Shown: one piece after another, positions 44,009 to 52,044 of the stretch
Numbering within the stretch: position 1 is the stretch's first letter
Layout of the letters: each line of letters begins with the position of its first letter
From: Streptomyces bicolor
GTDB taxonomy: Bacteria > Actinomycetota > Actinomycetes > Streptomycetales > Streptomycetaceae
NCBI RefSeq assembly: GCF_000719285.1
Contig: NZ_JOFS01000028.1
Coordinates: forward strand, 62,001-126,000
DNA length: 64,000 nucleotides
Direction: 5' to 3'
Program-made: the position numbers and the translations under genes
The notes under the pieces: generated by a model
What the model was told of the DNA's origin: nothing
Seen by the model: only the letters and a program-made list of their open reading frames with translations
The model's database searches: none

Positions 44009-45505
44009 GTGATCCTGTTCAGTATTCCCCGAACGCGGCGCAGACGCCTGGGAGTTGCCGCTGCCGCCGCCGGACTCATGGCCGCTCTGCTCACCGCGCA
44101 GCCCGCTGTCGCGACCCCTGACCCGGGGGACGGCCCCGTCGCGGAGAAGGAGGTCTCCGAGAGCACCCGGGCCGAGGTTCGGGAGGCTCTCGCGGACGGC
44201 GAGATACCCGGTCAGCACGAGATCGTCCACTCGGAGAACATCGAGCACCTGGCGTTCGTCCCCAAGGACGCGCTCCAGGGCACCAACTCGGACCTCGCCT
44301 TCCAGGGCAGGTACGCCTTCGCCGGCAACTACGACGGCTTCCGCATCTTCGACATCAGCAACCCGAGGGCCCCGCGCACGGTCGCCCAGGTCCTCTGCCC
44401 CGGCTCGCAGAACGACGTCTCCGTCTCCGGTGACCTGCTGTTCCTGTCCACCGACTCCTCGCGCAGCGACAGCAGTTGCAACAGCACCACCCAGCCGGCG
44501 ACCGAGAAGTCCTCGTGGGAGGGCATGAAGGTCTTCGACATCAGCGACAAGACCAACCCGAAGTACGTCGCCGCCGTCGAGACCGCCTGCGGCTCGCACA
44601 CCCACACACTGGTGCCGGAACGCAGGAACGTCTACATCTACGTCTCCTCGTACTCGCCGGACGCCACCTACCCCGACTGCCAGCCTCCGCACGACGGCAT
44701 CTCCGTCATCAAGGTGCCGCACAAGGCACCGGAGAAGGCGGCGGTGGTGAACTTCCCGGTGCTCTTCCCCGGTGAAGGCCCGGACGGCGGCGGCAACCCA
44801 GGTCCGCCCGGAGGCGTGCGCAAGACCACCGGCTGCCACGACATCACGGTGCTTCCCTCCAAGGACCTGGCCGCCGGTGCCTGCATGGGCGACGGCATCC
44901 TGCTGTCCATCGAGGACCCGGAGCACCCGCAGGTCATCGACCGGGTCCGGGACGACGTGAACTTCGCGTTCTGGCACTCGGCGACCTTCAACCAGAAGGC
45001 GAACAAGGTCGTCTTCACCGACGAGCTGGGCGGCGGCAGCGCGGCCACCTGCAACGCGGAGATCGGCCCGAACCGCGGAGCCGACGGCATCTACGACATC
45101 GTGGGCAAGGGCGACAAGCGCAAGCTCGCGTTCCGCAGCTACTTCAAGATCCCCCGGCACCAGGCGGCCACCGAGAACTGCGTGGCCCACAACGGCTCGC
45201 TGATTCCGGTCAAGGGCCGGGACATCATGGTCCAGGGCTGGTACCAGGGCGGCGTCTCCGTCTGGGAGTTCACCGACTCGGACAACCCGAAGGAGATCGC
45301 GTACTTCGACCGGGGCCCGCTCACCACGGACACGATCAAGTCGGGCGGTTCGTGGTCGGCGTACTACTACAACGGCTACATCTACTCCAACGAGTACGCC
45401 AGGGGCTTCGATGTCCTGAAGATCGACGACCGGCGCACGAACCCGGCTCGCTGGGTCACGGTGCGCGAACTCAACGTCCAGACACAGCCGGACTACTTCG
45501 ACTGA
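44009..45505 (+). CDS. Secreted LVIVD-repeat beta-propeller protein
   Basis: The product is 498 aa. The signal peptide has RTRRRRLGVAAAAAGLMAAL and a cleavage near AVATP (about 37). LVIVD-type repeats are visible: FAGNYDGFRIFDISNPRAP, SWEGMKVFDISDKTNPKYVA, HDGISVIKVP, GDGILLSIEDPEHPQVI and GGVSVWEFTDSDNPKEIAYF. Several Cys (CPGSQND, SSCNSTT, ETACGSHTH, TGCHDITV) suggest disulfides outside the cell. The function of the family is unknown. GTG 44009 has AGGGAGG upstream. It is probably co-regulated with the divergent DUF305 lipoprotein. Its last 13 bases overlap the convergent TetR gene. Confidence 0.85.
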   Translation: MILFSIPRTRRRRLGVAAAAAGLMAALLTAQPAVATPDPGDGPVAEKEVSESTRAEVREALADGEIPGQHEIVHSENIEHLAFVPKDALQGTNSDLAFQGRYAFAGNYDGFRIFDISNPRAPRTVAQVLCPGSQNDVSVSGDLLFLSTDSSRSDSSCNSTTQPATEKSSWEGMKVFDISDKTNPKYVAAVETACGSHTHTLVPERRNVYIYVSSYSPDATYPDCQPPHDGISVIKVPHKAPEKAAVVNFPVLFPGEGPDGGGNPGPPGGVRKTTGCHDITVLPSKDLAAGACMGDGILLSIEDPEHPQVIDRVRDDVNFAFWHSATFNQKANKVVFTDELGGGSAATCNAEIGPNRGADGIYDIVGKGDKRKLAFRSYFKIPRHQAATENCVAHNGSLIPVKGRDIMVQGWYQGGVSVWEFTDSDNPKEIAYFDRGPLTTDTIKSGGSWSAYYYNGYIYSNEYARGFDVLKIDDRRTNPARWVTVRELNVQTQPDYFD

Positions 45506-46179
45506 CCGTCCGGGCAGCCGGGCGCCGACCCGGTCGCGAAGAACCGTGACAGATCGGTGTCGCACGTCCCGCCGGGTTCGGTCCCCGGGCCCGGCGGGAC
45601 TCCCATCTCCCACTCCAGCCGGTAGCGCTTGAACAACTCGGCCCGCAGCACCGCCACCGGCATCGGCACACCGGGCACCAGTGCCGCGTAGACGGCACCC
45701 ATGAGCAGGGCGCGCAGCATCGGGTAGTCGGCGTCGACGTCCAGCGAGCCGTGCCGTACGCAGGTGTCCCGCAGCAGCTCGGCCAGGCGCCGCTGCTCCG
45801 GGCACTGGACGAAGCCCTCGGCCTGCAGGATGCCCGCCATGTGCTGGCGCATCAGCACGGGCCGGTCCCGGGCCAGACCCAGGATCGCGTCTATGGCCCG
45901 CGCCATGCGCTCGCGCCCGTCCTCGCTGCGCGGCTCGCGCTCCAGCGCCTCCTCCAGCGTGCGGTGCATCAGGCGGTGCACGGCGGACTGCAGCAGCTGG
46001 CGTTTGCCGGGGAAGTAGTACGACACCAGGCCGCGTGCCGAGCCCGCCCGGTCCGCGATGTCGCCCAGCGTGGTGGCCTCGTATCCCCGCTCGCCGACCA
46101 GCTCGACGGCCGCCTGCAGAAGCCGCTCCCGGGATCGCCGCCGCAGCTCTTCATTGACCGAGGCGCTGCGCGGGGACAT
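45493..46179 (-). CDS. TetR/AcrR family transcriptional regulator
   Basis: The product is 228 aa. The N-terminal helix-turn-helix domain is typical (RERLLQAAVELVGERGYEAT, then LGDIADRAGSARGLVSYYFP, residues ~18-57). The ligand domain has GLARDRPVLMRQHMAGILQA, with a cluster of hydrophobic residues. The RBS is CAGGAG. A 19-bp palindrome (46195-46213) covers its transcription start region, indicating autorepression. No divergent target gene lies nearby: the next gene upstream is a HAD phosphatase reading the same way, and the LVIVD gene is convergent, so it may mainly regulate itself and distant genes. Confidence 0.88.
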   Translation of the reverse strand: MSPRSASVNEELRRRSRERLLQAAVELVGERGYEATTLGDIADRAGSARGLVSYYFPGKRQLLQSAVHRLMHRTLEEALEREPRSEDGRERMARAIDAILGLARDRPVLMRQHMAGILQAEGFVQCPEQRRLAELLRDTCVRHGSLDVDADYPMLRALLMGAVYAALVPGVPMPVAVLRAELFKRYRLEWEMGVPPGPGTEPGGTCDTDLSRFFATGSAPGCPDGQSK

Positions 46180-46194
46180 GCTGTAACTCCTGCG

Positions 46195-46213
46195 TTGACT
46201 GGCTGCCAGCCAA
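46195..46213. promoter_or_regulatory. 19-bp TetR operator and promoter
   Basis: TTGnCTGGCnGCCAGnCAA is a perfect palindrome apart from three unpaired positions. On the minus strand TATAGT (46218-46213) is a good -10, and transcription would start inside the palindrome, 16 bases before the TetR ATG region. Confidence 0.75.
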
Positions 46214-46320
46214 CTATACTCAGCGGTTCCGGGCCGGGCTTCGATACGGCCTGGTCGGGGCTGCCGCCTGCCTCGGGCGACGCGGGGGATCGTCCGAGGT
46301 CGGCGAGCGCCTCGGGACGG

Positions 46321-47052
46321 CTACTCGTCCGTCCGGGGGCCGGAACCGTTCGCCCGCGGGTCGGCGCCCACGAGAGCCAGCACCGGCCGAAGTCCGTCGG
46401 GTCGCTGGTGCGCCGGCAGATGGTCCACGAAGTGCACCGCACAGCCCAGTGCCGCCGCACCGCCGTCCGCCCGGCGATCGTCGCCGACCATGAGGACATC
46501 CCGCGGATCGACGTCGAGCGCCGCGCAGGCAGCCGCGAACAGCCGTGAGTCGGGCTTCTGGACGCCGTGTTCGAACGACAGCACGTAGGCGTCCACATAC
46601 GGATCGAGACCGTGCTCCCGGAACACCGGACGAAGGTCCCAGCCGATGTTGCTGACCACGCCGACGCGGACGCCGCGCTCACGCAGCGCCCGCAGCACCT
46701 CGGCGGCGTCGGGGTACGGCACCCACGCGGCCGGTGCCATGTGACGGTCGTAGAGCAGGTCGTGAAGCCGGTCGTCGGGCAGCTGCACCTGCCGGGACAG
46801 CCCGGTGTAGGCGGCCCGGTGCAGCTCCGCGCTCTTGTCCCGCACTCCCCACACGCTCGCCACGCCCTCGGGCAGCCACGAGGGGCCGACCCCGCCCGGC
46901 AACGCCCCCATCGCCTCCAGCCCCCGCGCGGCCACGGCCAGTTCGGCCTCGTCGAGCTCCATCCGGCCCTCGGCGAGCGCTCCGCGCAGCCAGGACTCGG
47001 TGGACTCGACACGGAAGAGGGTTCCCGAGAAATCGAACAGAACTGCGGTCAT
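46321..47052 (-). CDS. HAD-family hydrolase
   Basis: The product is 243 aa. Motif I reads LFDFSGTLFRVES (residues 5-17): the first Asp is present, but the second position is Ser (DFSGT instead of DxDGT). That leaves out the general-acid Asp of phosphatases and resembles some dehalogenase/phosphonatase-type or non-phosphatase members. Motif II is VVSNIG (about 139-144), motif III GVQKPDSRLF (about 168-177), motif IV VGDDRRADGGAA (about 195-206). Substrate unknown; it might be inactive as a phosphatase. The gap to TetR (46214-46320) holds no gene. Confidence 0.8.
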   Translation of the reverse strand: MTAVLFDFSGTLFRVESTESWLRGALAEGRMELDEAELAVAARGLEAMGALPGGVGPSWLPEGVASVWGVRDKSAELHRAAYTGLSRQVQLPDDRLHDLLYDRHMAPAAWVPYPDAAEVLRALRERGVRVGVVSNIGWDLRPVFREHGLDPYVDAYVLSFEHGVQKPDSRLFAAACAALDVDPRDVLMVGDDRRADGGAAALGCAVHFVDHLPAHQRPDGLRPVLALVGADPRANGSGPRTDE

Positions 47053-47128
47053 GGGGCGGATCCTACGGGGCCGCGTTCCGTCGCGAAGGGAAGATCGCCG
47101 TCATGGCCGAGACGGCGCTACGGCACGC

Positions 47129-47800
47129 TCACCCCCGCCACCGCGCGTGCACCCGCACCGCCAGCACCACGACCAGTGCGCCCAGCAGCCAGCCGCCGAT
47201 CACGTCCGTGGCCCAGTGGACGCCCAGCCAGACCCGGGTCAGGCCGACGCCGGCCACGGAGATCACGGCCACGGTGACGGCCGTGCGCCACAGGGTGCGT
47301 TCGGGGCCGTGGCGGTGCAGGAGCCACAGGAGGAGGCCGCACACCACGGTGGCGGTCATGGCGTGGCCGGAGGGATAGGCGGCGTAGTGGGCGGAGTCGA
47401 CGGGGTCGGGCCAGACGGGGCGGGGGCGGTCCAGCAGGGCCTTCAGGGACTGCTGGGCCACTGTTGCGAGCGCGCACGTGGCCACCAGCCACACGGCCGT
47501 CCAGCGCGCGGCTCTGCGCCACACCAGCCAGATCGCGACGGCCGCGGCCAGGATGCGCATCGTCCAGGGATCCCAGACCCAGTCCGTCAGGATGCGGAAC
47601 GCGTGCGTGACGCCCGTCTCGTCGACCGCCCAGCGGTGGGTGGTCTCGGCGATGTCGCCGTCGAGGTTCATCAGGGGGTACCACCGGACCGCCACCAGGG
47701 CGAGGAGCAGCACGGAGCACAGGGCCAGGGCTCCGGCCCAGGGGGCGGTCCTGCGCTCGGCCGGTGGGCGGGGCGGGGATTCGACGGACTGGGTGTGCAT
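47129..47800 (-). CDS. PAP2-family membrane phosphatase
   Basis: The product is 223 aa with five to six membrane helices. The three PAP2 motifs are present: KALLDRPRP (about 119-127), AYPSGHAMTA (about 139-148) and RVWLGVHWATDVIGGW (about 188-203). It should dephosphorylate a lipid phosphate, such as phosphatidic acid, phosphatidylglycerol phosphate or undecaprenyl pyrophosphate, at the outer membrane face. Longer in-frame extensions upstream are of low quality; ATG 47800 is the family-like start. Confidence 0.88.
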   Translation of the reverse strand: MHTQSVESPPRPPAERRTAPWAGALALCSVLLLALVAVRWYPLMNLDGDIAETTHRWAVDETGVTHAFRILTDWVWDPWTMRILAAAVAIWLVWRRAARWTAVWLVATCALATVAQQSLKALLDRPRPVWPDPVDSAHYAAYPSGHAMTATVVCGLLLWLLHRHGPERTLWRTAVTVAVISVAGVGLTRVWLGVHWATDVIGGWLLGALVVVLAVRVHARWRG

Positions 47801-47875
47801 ACTGCGATCCTCGCCGACCGATGGGGCGAGAGGCCAATGCTGGGGGTGAGTTTGCGACGCCCGCCACAGGAGCGA

Positions 47876-47963
47876 CCGGCTCTTCCGGCGTCGCCCGTGG
47901 CACGGGATGCCGGCTATTTCGGCGCCTGCCGGCGGGGGGATACCGGCTGTTCTGGCGTCTGCC
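47876..47963 (+). repeat. Three imperfect ~21-base direct repeats with ~33-base period
   Basis: Copies start at 47876, 47910 and 47943, consensus CCGGCTnTTCnGGCGyCTGCC, separated by less similar spacers. They lie in the 233-base gene-free gap between the PAP2 start and the M56 peptidase end. They might be protein-binding sites or leftover tandem duplication. Confidence 0.45.
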
Positions 47964-48033
47964 GCTCTGTTCCTGGGCGAGAAGCGCCACCCGGACGCGC
48001 TTCGCGTACCCGGGTACCCGGCAGCGGGTCCGA

Positions 48034-48969
48034 CTACCCCAGCGCCCGCAGCCCCGGTCCGAACGCCACCAGCACCGGCACCACCGGTACCAGCGCGGCC
48101 GCCGCCGTCAGCCGTAGCCGACGGCCCGCCGTGAGCCGGTCCGGGGGAGTCAGCAGCCGGTGGACCCGCTGCGGCACCTGCGCCTGCGCGGTCGGGCACG
48201 GGCCGAACACGCCCCGGTCCTCGTTGAGTCCGACCAGGGCGAGGGCGGTCGTCAGCCGGCCGAAGCGGCGGGAGGCCATGTCGTCGGCGGCGAGTTCGAC
48301 CAGGCGGTGCATCTCGTCGCGGAACGCCGCGAACACCGGCACCTGCGGAAACCCGCCCGCCAGCGCCGCCGAGCAGTGCAGCAGCCAGTCGTGCCGGGCC
48401 TGCGCGTGGCCCTGCTCATGGGCCAGCAGAGCGTCCAACTGCCGTCCCTTCAGTCGGCGCAGCGCGGCGGTGGTGATGGCCAACCGGGGTGCCGCGCCGG
48501 GCAGCCACCAGGCGTCCGGCCGCCGCCCCTCCAGGATCACCAGCCGGTCGTTCGCCGGCTGCTCGCCGGGCAACAGCGGGGCACGGACGAGGAGTTCGGT
48601 CCGCCGTCGCCTGTACCGGGCACGCGCGCGTACGACCTCCCGCAGCAGCATCGCCACGGTCCACAGCCCTCCGCACGCGAGCGCCACCGCCGTCGTCGCC
48701 GCCCAGGGACCACCCACACCGAGCGCGTACGCCTCCACCACGGCACGCGGTGCCGGGGCGAACACATGGCCGCGCACGGCATGCCACGCGGACGCCGCAC
48801 TGAGCGTCATCGACAGCGCACAGCACAGCAGTACGGCCGCCACCACGGACTGCCACACCCACAGCGCCACCACCGGTTCACGGTCCGGCCAGTCGGCCCG
48901 GGCGAGCAGCCGAGGGGCGACGACGGCGGTCAGGGCGCCGAGCAGCAACAGTGCCGCGGGGACCATCAT
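48034..48969 (-). CDS. M56 family (BlaR/MecR-like) membrane metallopeptidase
   Basis: The product is 311 aa. Two N-terminal membrane helices (about 1-21 and 33-56) and one near 80-105 precede the zinc motif HEQGH (about 192-196), with ELAADDMASRRFG following as the third-ligand region. A C-terminal membrane helix (about 285-308) ends the protein. There is no extracellular beta-lactam sensor domain. In many actinobacteria M56 genes pair with a BlaI/CopY repressor, whose cleavage derepresses targets; none adjoins here. The start is ATG 48969 (tandem Met). Confidence 0.85.
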   Translation of the reverse strand: MMVPAALLLLGALTAVVAPRLLARADWPDREPVVALWVWQSVVAAVLLCCALSMTLSAASAWHAVRGHVFAPAPRAVVEAYALGVGGPWAATTAVALACGGLWTVAMLLREVVRARARYRRRRTELLVRAPLLPGEQPANDRLVILEGRRPDAWWLPGAAPRLAITTAALRRLKGRQLDALLAHEQGHAQARHDWLLHCSAALAGGFPQVPVFAAFRDEMHRLVELAADDMASRRFGRLTTALALVGLNEDRGVFGPCPTAQAQVPQRVHRLLTPPDRLTAGRRLRLTAAAALVPVVPVLVAFGPGLRALG

Positions 48970-49066
48970 GGGCAGCACCCTATGAGCGCCGTACCGCGCA
49001 CGGGTACGGACCGCCGCGTCAAAGTGACGCAGACCACGGGAGTTTGCGGCCCTGCGGAGCGCCCGT

Positions 49067-49624
49067 TCAGAGGGCCAGCAGCATCGCCACCATGGCGATC
49101 CCCATCGACAGCCTGCAGGCCCGCGCCAGCTCCGGCCGGTCACCCCAGCCGACGCTCCCGATGCCCCCGACGCCTCCGCCACCCGCCGCGACGGGCACCA
49201 GCCGGACCCCGGACAGCAGCACGTACCCAGTGAAGTAGAGCAGCAGAACGCCCGTCACCAGCGGGATCCCCGACCCGCCGTGCCCGCTCGCGTGCCCGGG
49301 GGAGGCGGCCATCGTGGCCGCCATGTAGGCCATGGCCGAGGCCCCCACCAGGTGGTGCAGATGGTGGGCGTCCGCCCGCGCCGACCACAGCGCGTGCAGG
49401 GCGGCCGCGCCGAACACGGCCGCGTATCCGGGCCAGGCCCACGACGGCGGTGTGAACACCGCGGCCGGCACCGCCATTGCCGCCATGCCGAAACCCATCA
49501 ACGCCTCGCCGCCCGCGGCCCGGCGCTGCTCCTCGACGTGGCTGCGCATCCGCAGCAGACAGTAGGCCCCGGTCGCCGCACACAGTGCGACCAGCAGCCA
49601 GCCGTGCGAAGCCGGTCCGTGCAC
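49067..49624 (-). CDS. DUF5134 family membrane protein
   Basis: The product is 185 aa with about six membrane helices and several His residues (DAHHLHHLVGA, then SPGHASGHGGS). DUF5134 has no assigned function; the His-rich stretch between helices might bind metal. GTG 49624 has GGGAGG 6 bases upstream; ATG 49630 would place the site directly against the start. It lies upstream of the M56 peptidase on the same strand with a 97-base gap and is divergent from the second FUSC gene. Confidence 0.8.
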   Translation of the reverse strand: MHGPASHGWLLVALCAATGAYCLLRMRSHVEEQRRAAGGEALMGFGMAAMAVPAAVFTPPSWAWPGYAAVFGAAALHALWSARADAHHLHHLVGASAMAYMAATMAASPGHASGHGGSGIPLVTGVLLLYFTGYVLLSGVRLVPVAAGGGGVGGIGSVGWGDRPELARACRLSMGIAMVAMLLAL

Positions 49625-49769
49625 GCGCATCCTCCCCGCTCGACGGTCTCGGACAGTCCGTCGATGCCCCGGCCGTGCGGTGCGCACGCGAGCGCAAGGT
49701 TGTACACGGGGAGCATTCGGCGGAGCACGGCAGGTCATCGCGGCACTCACCGCGCCCCCAGAACCATTC

Positions 49770-49781
49770 TTTACGAGTAAA
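49770..49781. promoter_or_regulatory. AT-rich palindrome and leaderless promoter of the second FUSC gene
   Basis: TTTACgaGTAAA, perfect 5-bp arms, 20 bases before ATG 49802 in a region much richer in A/T than its surroundings. TAAGCT at 49790-49795 ends 6 bases before the ATG, suggesting leaderless transcription. The palindrome is a candidate operator for the MarR protein encoded downstream. Confidence 0.45.
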
Positions 49782-49801
49782 ACACTTGCTAAGCTAAGGC
49801 C

Positions 49802-51454
49802 ATGAGCAGTCGCATCCCGCTCGTCGGAGTGCTCCGCCTCGGCCGGCCCTCCGACATCTGGTTCAAGCCCGCCCTGAGCGTGGTCGTCGCCGTCGCCCCA
49901 CCCAATCTCGCCCTGCTGATGCTGGGCCGGCTCGACCTGGCGATGTACACGATGGCCGGATCGCTGTGCGCGCTCTACGCCCACAACCGCCCCTATGCCG
50001 CCCGGGCCCGTGCCCTGGCGTGGGTGGTGCTCGGCATGCTCGGCGGTCTCGCCATCGCACTGATCGCGGCCTCGCTCACGCGCCACGCCGGGGTCCTGGT
50101 CGCCGTCGGCGCGCTGCTGGCCGCCGTGCAGAAGGTGCTGTGCGACGCGACCCGCATCGGTCCGCCCGGCAACGTGGTCCTCACTTTCGTCAGCTCCGCC
50201 GCCGTGTTCACCCCGCAGTCCCTCGCCCAGGTCCCCGGTCATCTCGCGCTGGCCGCCGCGGCCGGTGCCTGGGCCTGGCTCGTCGGCATGGCGCCGGGCC
50301 TGCTGCGTCCGCACGGACCGGAGCGCCGGGCCGTCGCGGGCGCCCTGAACGAGGCAGCGGCGCACGTCGAGAGGGGCGGCACCGCAGGTGCGGGCGGCCG
50401 GGGCGGGCATCACGCCGGAACCCACGCCCCCGCCGTCACCGCCGTACAGGCCGCCCGGCAAGCCCTGCTCTCCGCAGGCCGCTCCTCCGAGACCCGCCGT
50501 GCCCTCGAACGCCTCCTCGTTCGCGCCGAGGTCGCCCTCGCGGCCCCGGCCGACGCCGACCCCGGGCGGCTGCGCGGCTGGGCCAGGCAGGTCCGCGGCA
50601 ACGGCCCTGTCCCGGAGGTCGACGACCTCACCGGCCTCGGCACCGGACTCGCCTCGGCCCCCGCCCCGTTGTGGCGCCGCCTCCGTCCCCTGGCCCCGCT
50701 CGCCGTGCGCGTGGCCCTCGGCTGCGCCCTCGCCGGCTACGTCTGCCTCGCGCTGGGAGTCGGCCGGCCCTACTGGGCCCTGGTCACCGCGGCATCCCTG
50801 TACCAGGCCAGCCTCACGCTCACCTGGGGCCGTGGGATCCAGCGGGTCGTGGGCAACCTGCTCGGCGTGCTCCTGTTCGCCGCGCTGGTTCCGGTGGCTC
50901 ACACGGGCGAGGTCGCCCTGGTCCTGTGCTGCCTCGCCCTCAACTTCGGCGCCGAGGCGCTGATCGGGCGCAACTACTGGCTCGGCAGCGTCTGCGTGAC
51001 CCCGATGGCGCTGCTCGTCACCGAGTTCGCCGGGTTCCAGGAGCCTGGCCGGCTGATCACCGAGCGGATCGTGGACACCCTGGTCGGCGCGCTGGTCGGC
51101 CTCGTCGCCGCGGTGGCCGTACCCGACCGACGGCGGCAGCGGGTCGTGCGCGCCGAACGGACCGCACCCCGTACGCTCGCGGCTAGGCCCTGCTTGCGAT
51201 CGCACGCACCAGACGCCGCTGGGCCCGCCCTTCGGGCGGACGACGGGAATTTGACGACAGGACCTAGGCCCTGGTGTTCGGATCAGGCCGGCTGTGAGGC
51301 GCGGTGCCTGTCAACCGACGACAGCGCCGCTGGGGGGTACCCCCTGCTCGAAGAGCTTGAGGATGATCCGAAGGACGGGGCTGTGGGGCGGAACCGAGGG
51401 CCGCACCCGGACCAGCGCACGGGCAGCGAGACGACGGAGGGCGTACGGCCATGA
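49802..51454 (+). CDS. FUSC family membrane protein with repeat-derived C-terminal extension
   Basis: The product is 550 aa. Two transmembrane blocks (about residues 20-165 and 300-440, with GVGRPYWALVTAASLYQASL) and a cytoplasmic linker with helices (about 180-290) match FUSC/ArAE-type transporters, whose known members export aromatic acids. Residues from about 462 onward (ARPCLRSHAPDAAGPALRAD and the rest, ~90 residues) are encoded by a MITE-like element and a dispersed GC repeat rather than by normal FUSC sequence. The stop overlaps the MarR ATG (ATGA). Probably a MarR-controlled efflux pump; the tail is unlikely to matter for transport. Confidence 0.78.
   Translation: MSSRIPLVGVLRLGRPSDIWFKPALSVVVAVAPPNLALLMLGRLDLAMYTMAGSLCALYAHNRPYAARARALAWVVLGMLGGLAIALIAASLTRHAGVLVAVGALLAAVQKVLCDATRIGPPGNVVLTFVSSAAVFTPQSLAQVPGHLALAAAAGAWAWLVGMAPGLLRPHGPERRAVAGALNEAAAHVERGGTAGAGGRGGHHAGTHAPAVTAVQAARQALLSAGRSSETRRALERLLVRAEVALAAPADADPGRLRGWARQVRGNGPVPEVDDLTGLGTGLASAPAPLWRRLRPLAPLAVRVALGCALAGYVCLALGVGRPYWALVTAASLYQASLTLTWGRGIQRVVGNLLGVLLFAALVPVAHTGEVALVLCCLALNFGAEALIGRNYWLGSVCVTPMALLVTEFAGFQEPGRLITERIVDTLVGALVGLVAAVAVPDRRRQRVVRAERTAPRTLAARPCLRSHAPDAAGPALRADDGNLTTGPRPWCSDQAGCEARCLSTDDSAAGGYPLLEELEDDPKDGAVGRNRGPHPDQRTGSETTEGVRP
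51184..51266 (+). mobile_element. MITE-like element at the 3' end of the second FUSC gene
   Basis: The element is 83 bases bounded by TAGGCCCTG and CAGGACCTA, inverted repeats with one mismatch. An internal hairpin CCGCCC-ttc-GGGCGG is present. A related end (TAGGGCCTGTCTGACAATTC) occurs at 54289. It encodes no transposase. Similar short elements are scattered in Streptomyces genomes and probably derive from insertion-sequence ends, from general knowledge. It is in the reading frame of the FUSC gene and removed the original stop. Confidence 0.5.
51330..51364 (+). repeat. Dispersed GC-rich hairpin repeat (copy 3)
   Basis: CTGGGGGGTACCCCCTGCTC followed by GAAGAGCTTGAGG, with a GGGGGTACCCCC core; same family as 1869-1912 and 6008-6039. 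It lies in the FUSC tail about 90 bases before the MarR start. Confidence 0.55.
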
Positions 51455-51987
51455 CGGCGACCAACGGCGGGCCGACCGGGACGAGACAGGACACGGTGGC
51501 CGCCGTGGTCAGGCAGTGGCAGAGCGTCCATCCCGATCTCGACACCGCCCCGATGGAGATCATCGGCCGCATCAACCGCTGCGCCGCCCTCCTCCAGCAG
51601 GCCGAGGACGCCCCCCTGCGCCGCGCGGGACTCAGCCGCCCCGAGTTCGACCTGCTCGGCGCGCTGCGGCGCACCGGCCACGAACTGACCCCCAGCGAAC
51701 TCGCCCGCGAGACCTTCTCCTCGGGCGCCGCCGTCACCAAGCGCCTCAAGCTCCTGACCGAACGCGGCCTGGTGGAGCGGCGCGGCGACAGCCGGGACCG
51801 CCGCGTCGCCCACCTCCGGCTCACGGACGCGGGCCGGGAACTCGTCGACGGCACCCTGCCCGAGCAGCTCGCGTACGAGACGGCCGTACTGTCCGGCCTG
51901 GATCCGCGGCGGCAGCACGAACTGGCCTCCCTGCTCGGCGAGTTGCTGAGCCAGCTGGAGGGGCGGCTGGGCGCGCTCCGCGCCTGA
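51451..51987 (+). CDS. MarR family transcriptional regulator
   Basis: The product is 178 aa. N-terminal dimerisation helix, then the winged helix-turn-helix (LSRPEFDLLGALRRTGHELT, PSELARETFSSGAAVTKRLK, about 55-100), the wing (RRGDSRDRRVAHLRLTDAGRELV, about 112-134) and C-terminal helices. MarR proteins often respond to aromatic carboxylates, matching the FUSC efflux gene with which it shares an ATGA overlap. It is the intact counterpart in type of the wrecked MarR at 20.4 kb, though not obviously its copy. Confidence 0.9.
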   Translation: MTATNGGPTGTRQDTVAAVVRQWQSVHPDLDTAPMEIIGRINRCAALLQQAEDAPLRRAGLSRPEFDLLGALRRTGHELTPSELARETFSSGAAVTKRLKLLTERGLVERRGDSRDRRVAHLRLTDAGRELVDGTLPEQLAYETAVLSGLDPRRQHELASLLGELLSQLEGRLGALRA

Positions 51988-52007
51988 CCGGGCCGAGCCT
52001 CCTCCAC

Positions 52008-52032
52008 CCCGTGGCGCGGGTGCCGCCACGGG
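52008..52032. terminator. Terminator between convergent MarR and VOC genes
   Basis: CCCGTGGC (52008-52015) / GCCACGGG (52025-52032), perfect 8-bp stem with a 9-base loop. Confidence 0.6.
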
Positions 52033-52044
52033 TCAGGGCCCGCG

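Noticed and set aside
48034-49624. Complete BlaR-BlaI type resistance module
   Set aside because: There is an M56 peptidase and a DUF5134 membrane protein but no BlaI/CopY repressor and no beta-lactamase or penicillin-binding domain.
51184-51266. Full insertion sequence
   Set aside because: Only 83 bases with inverted ends and a hairpin; no transposase frame is present.
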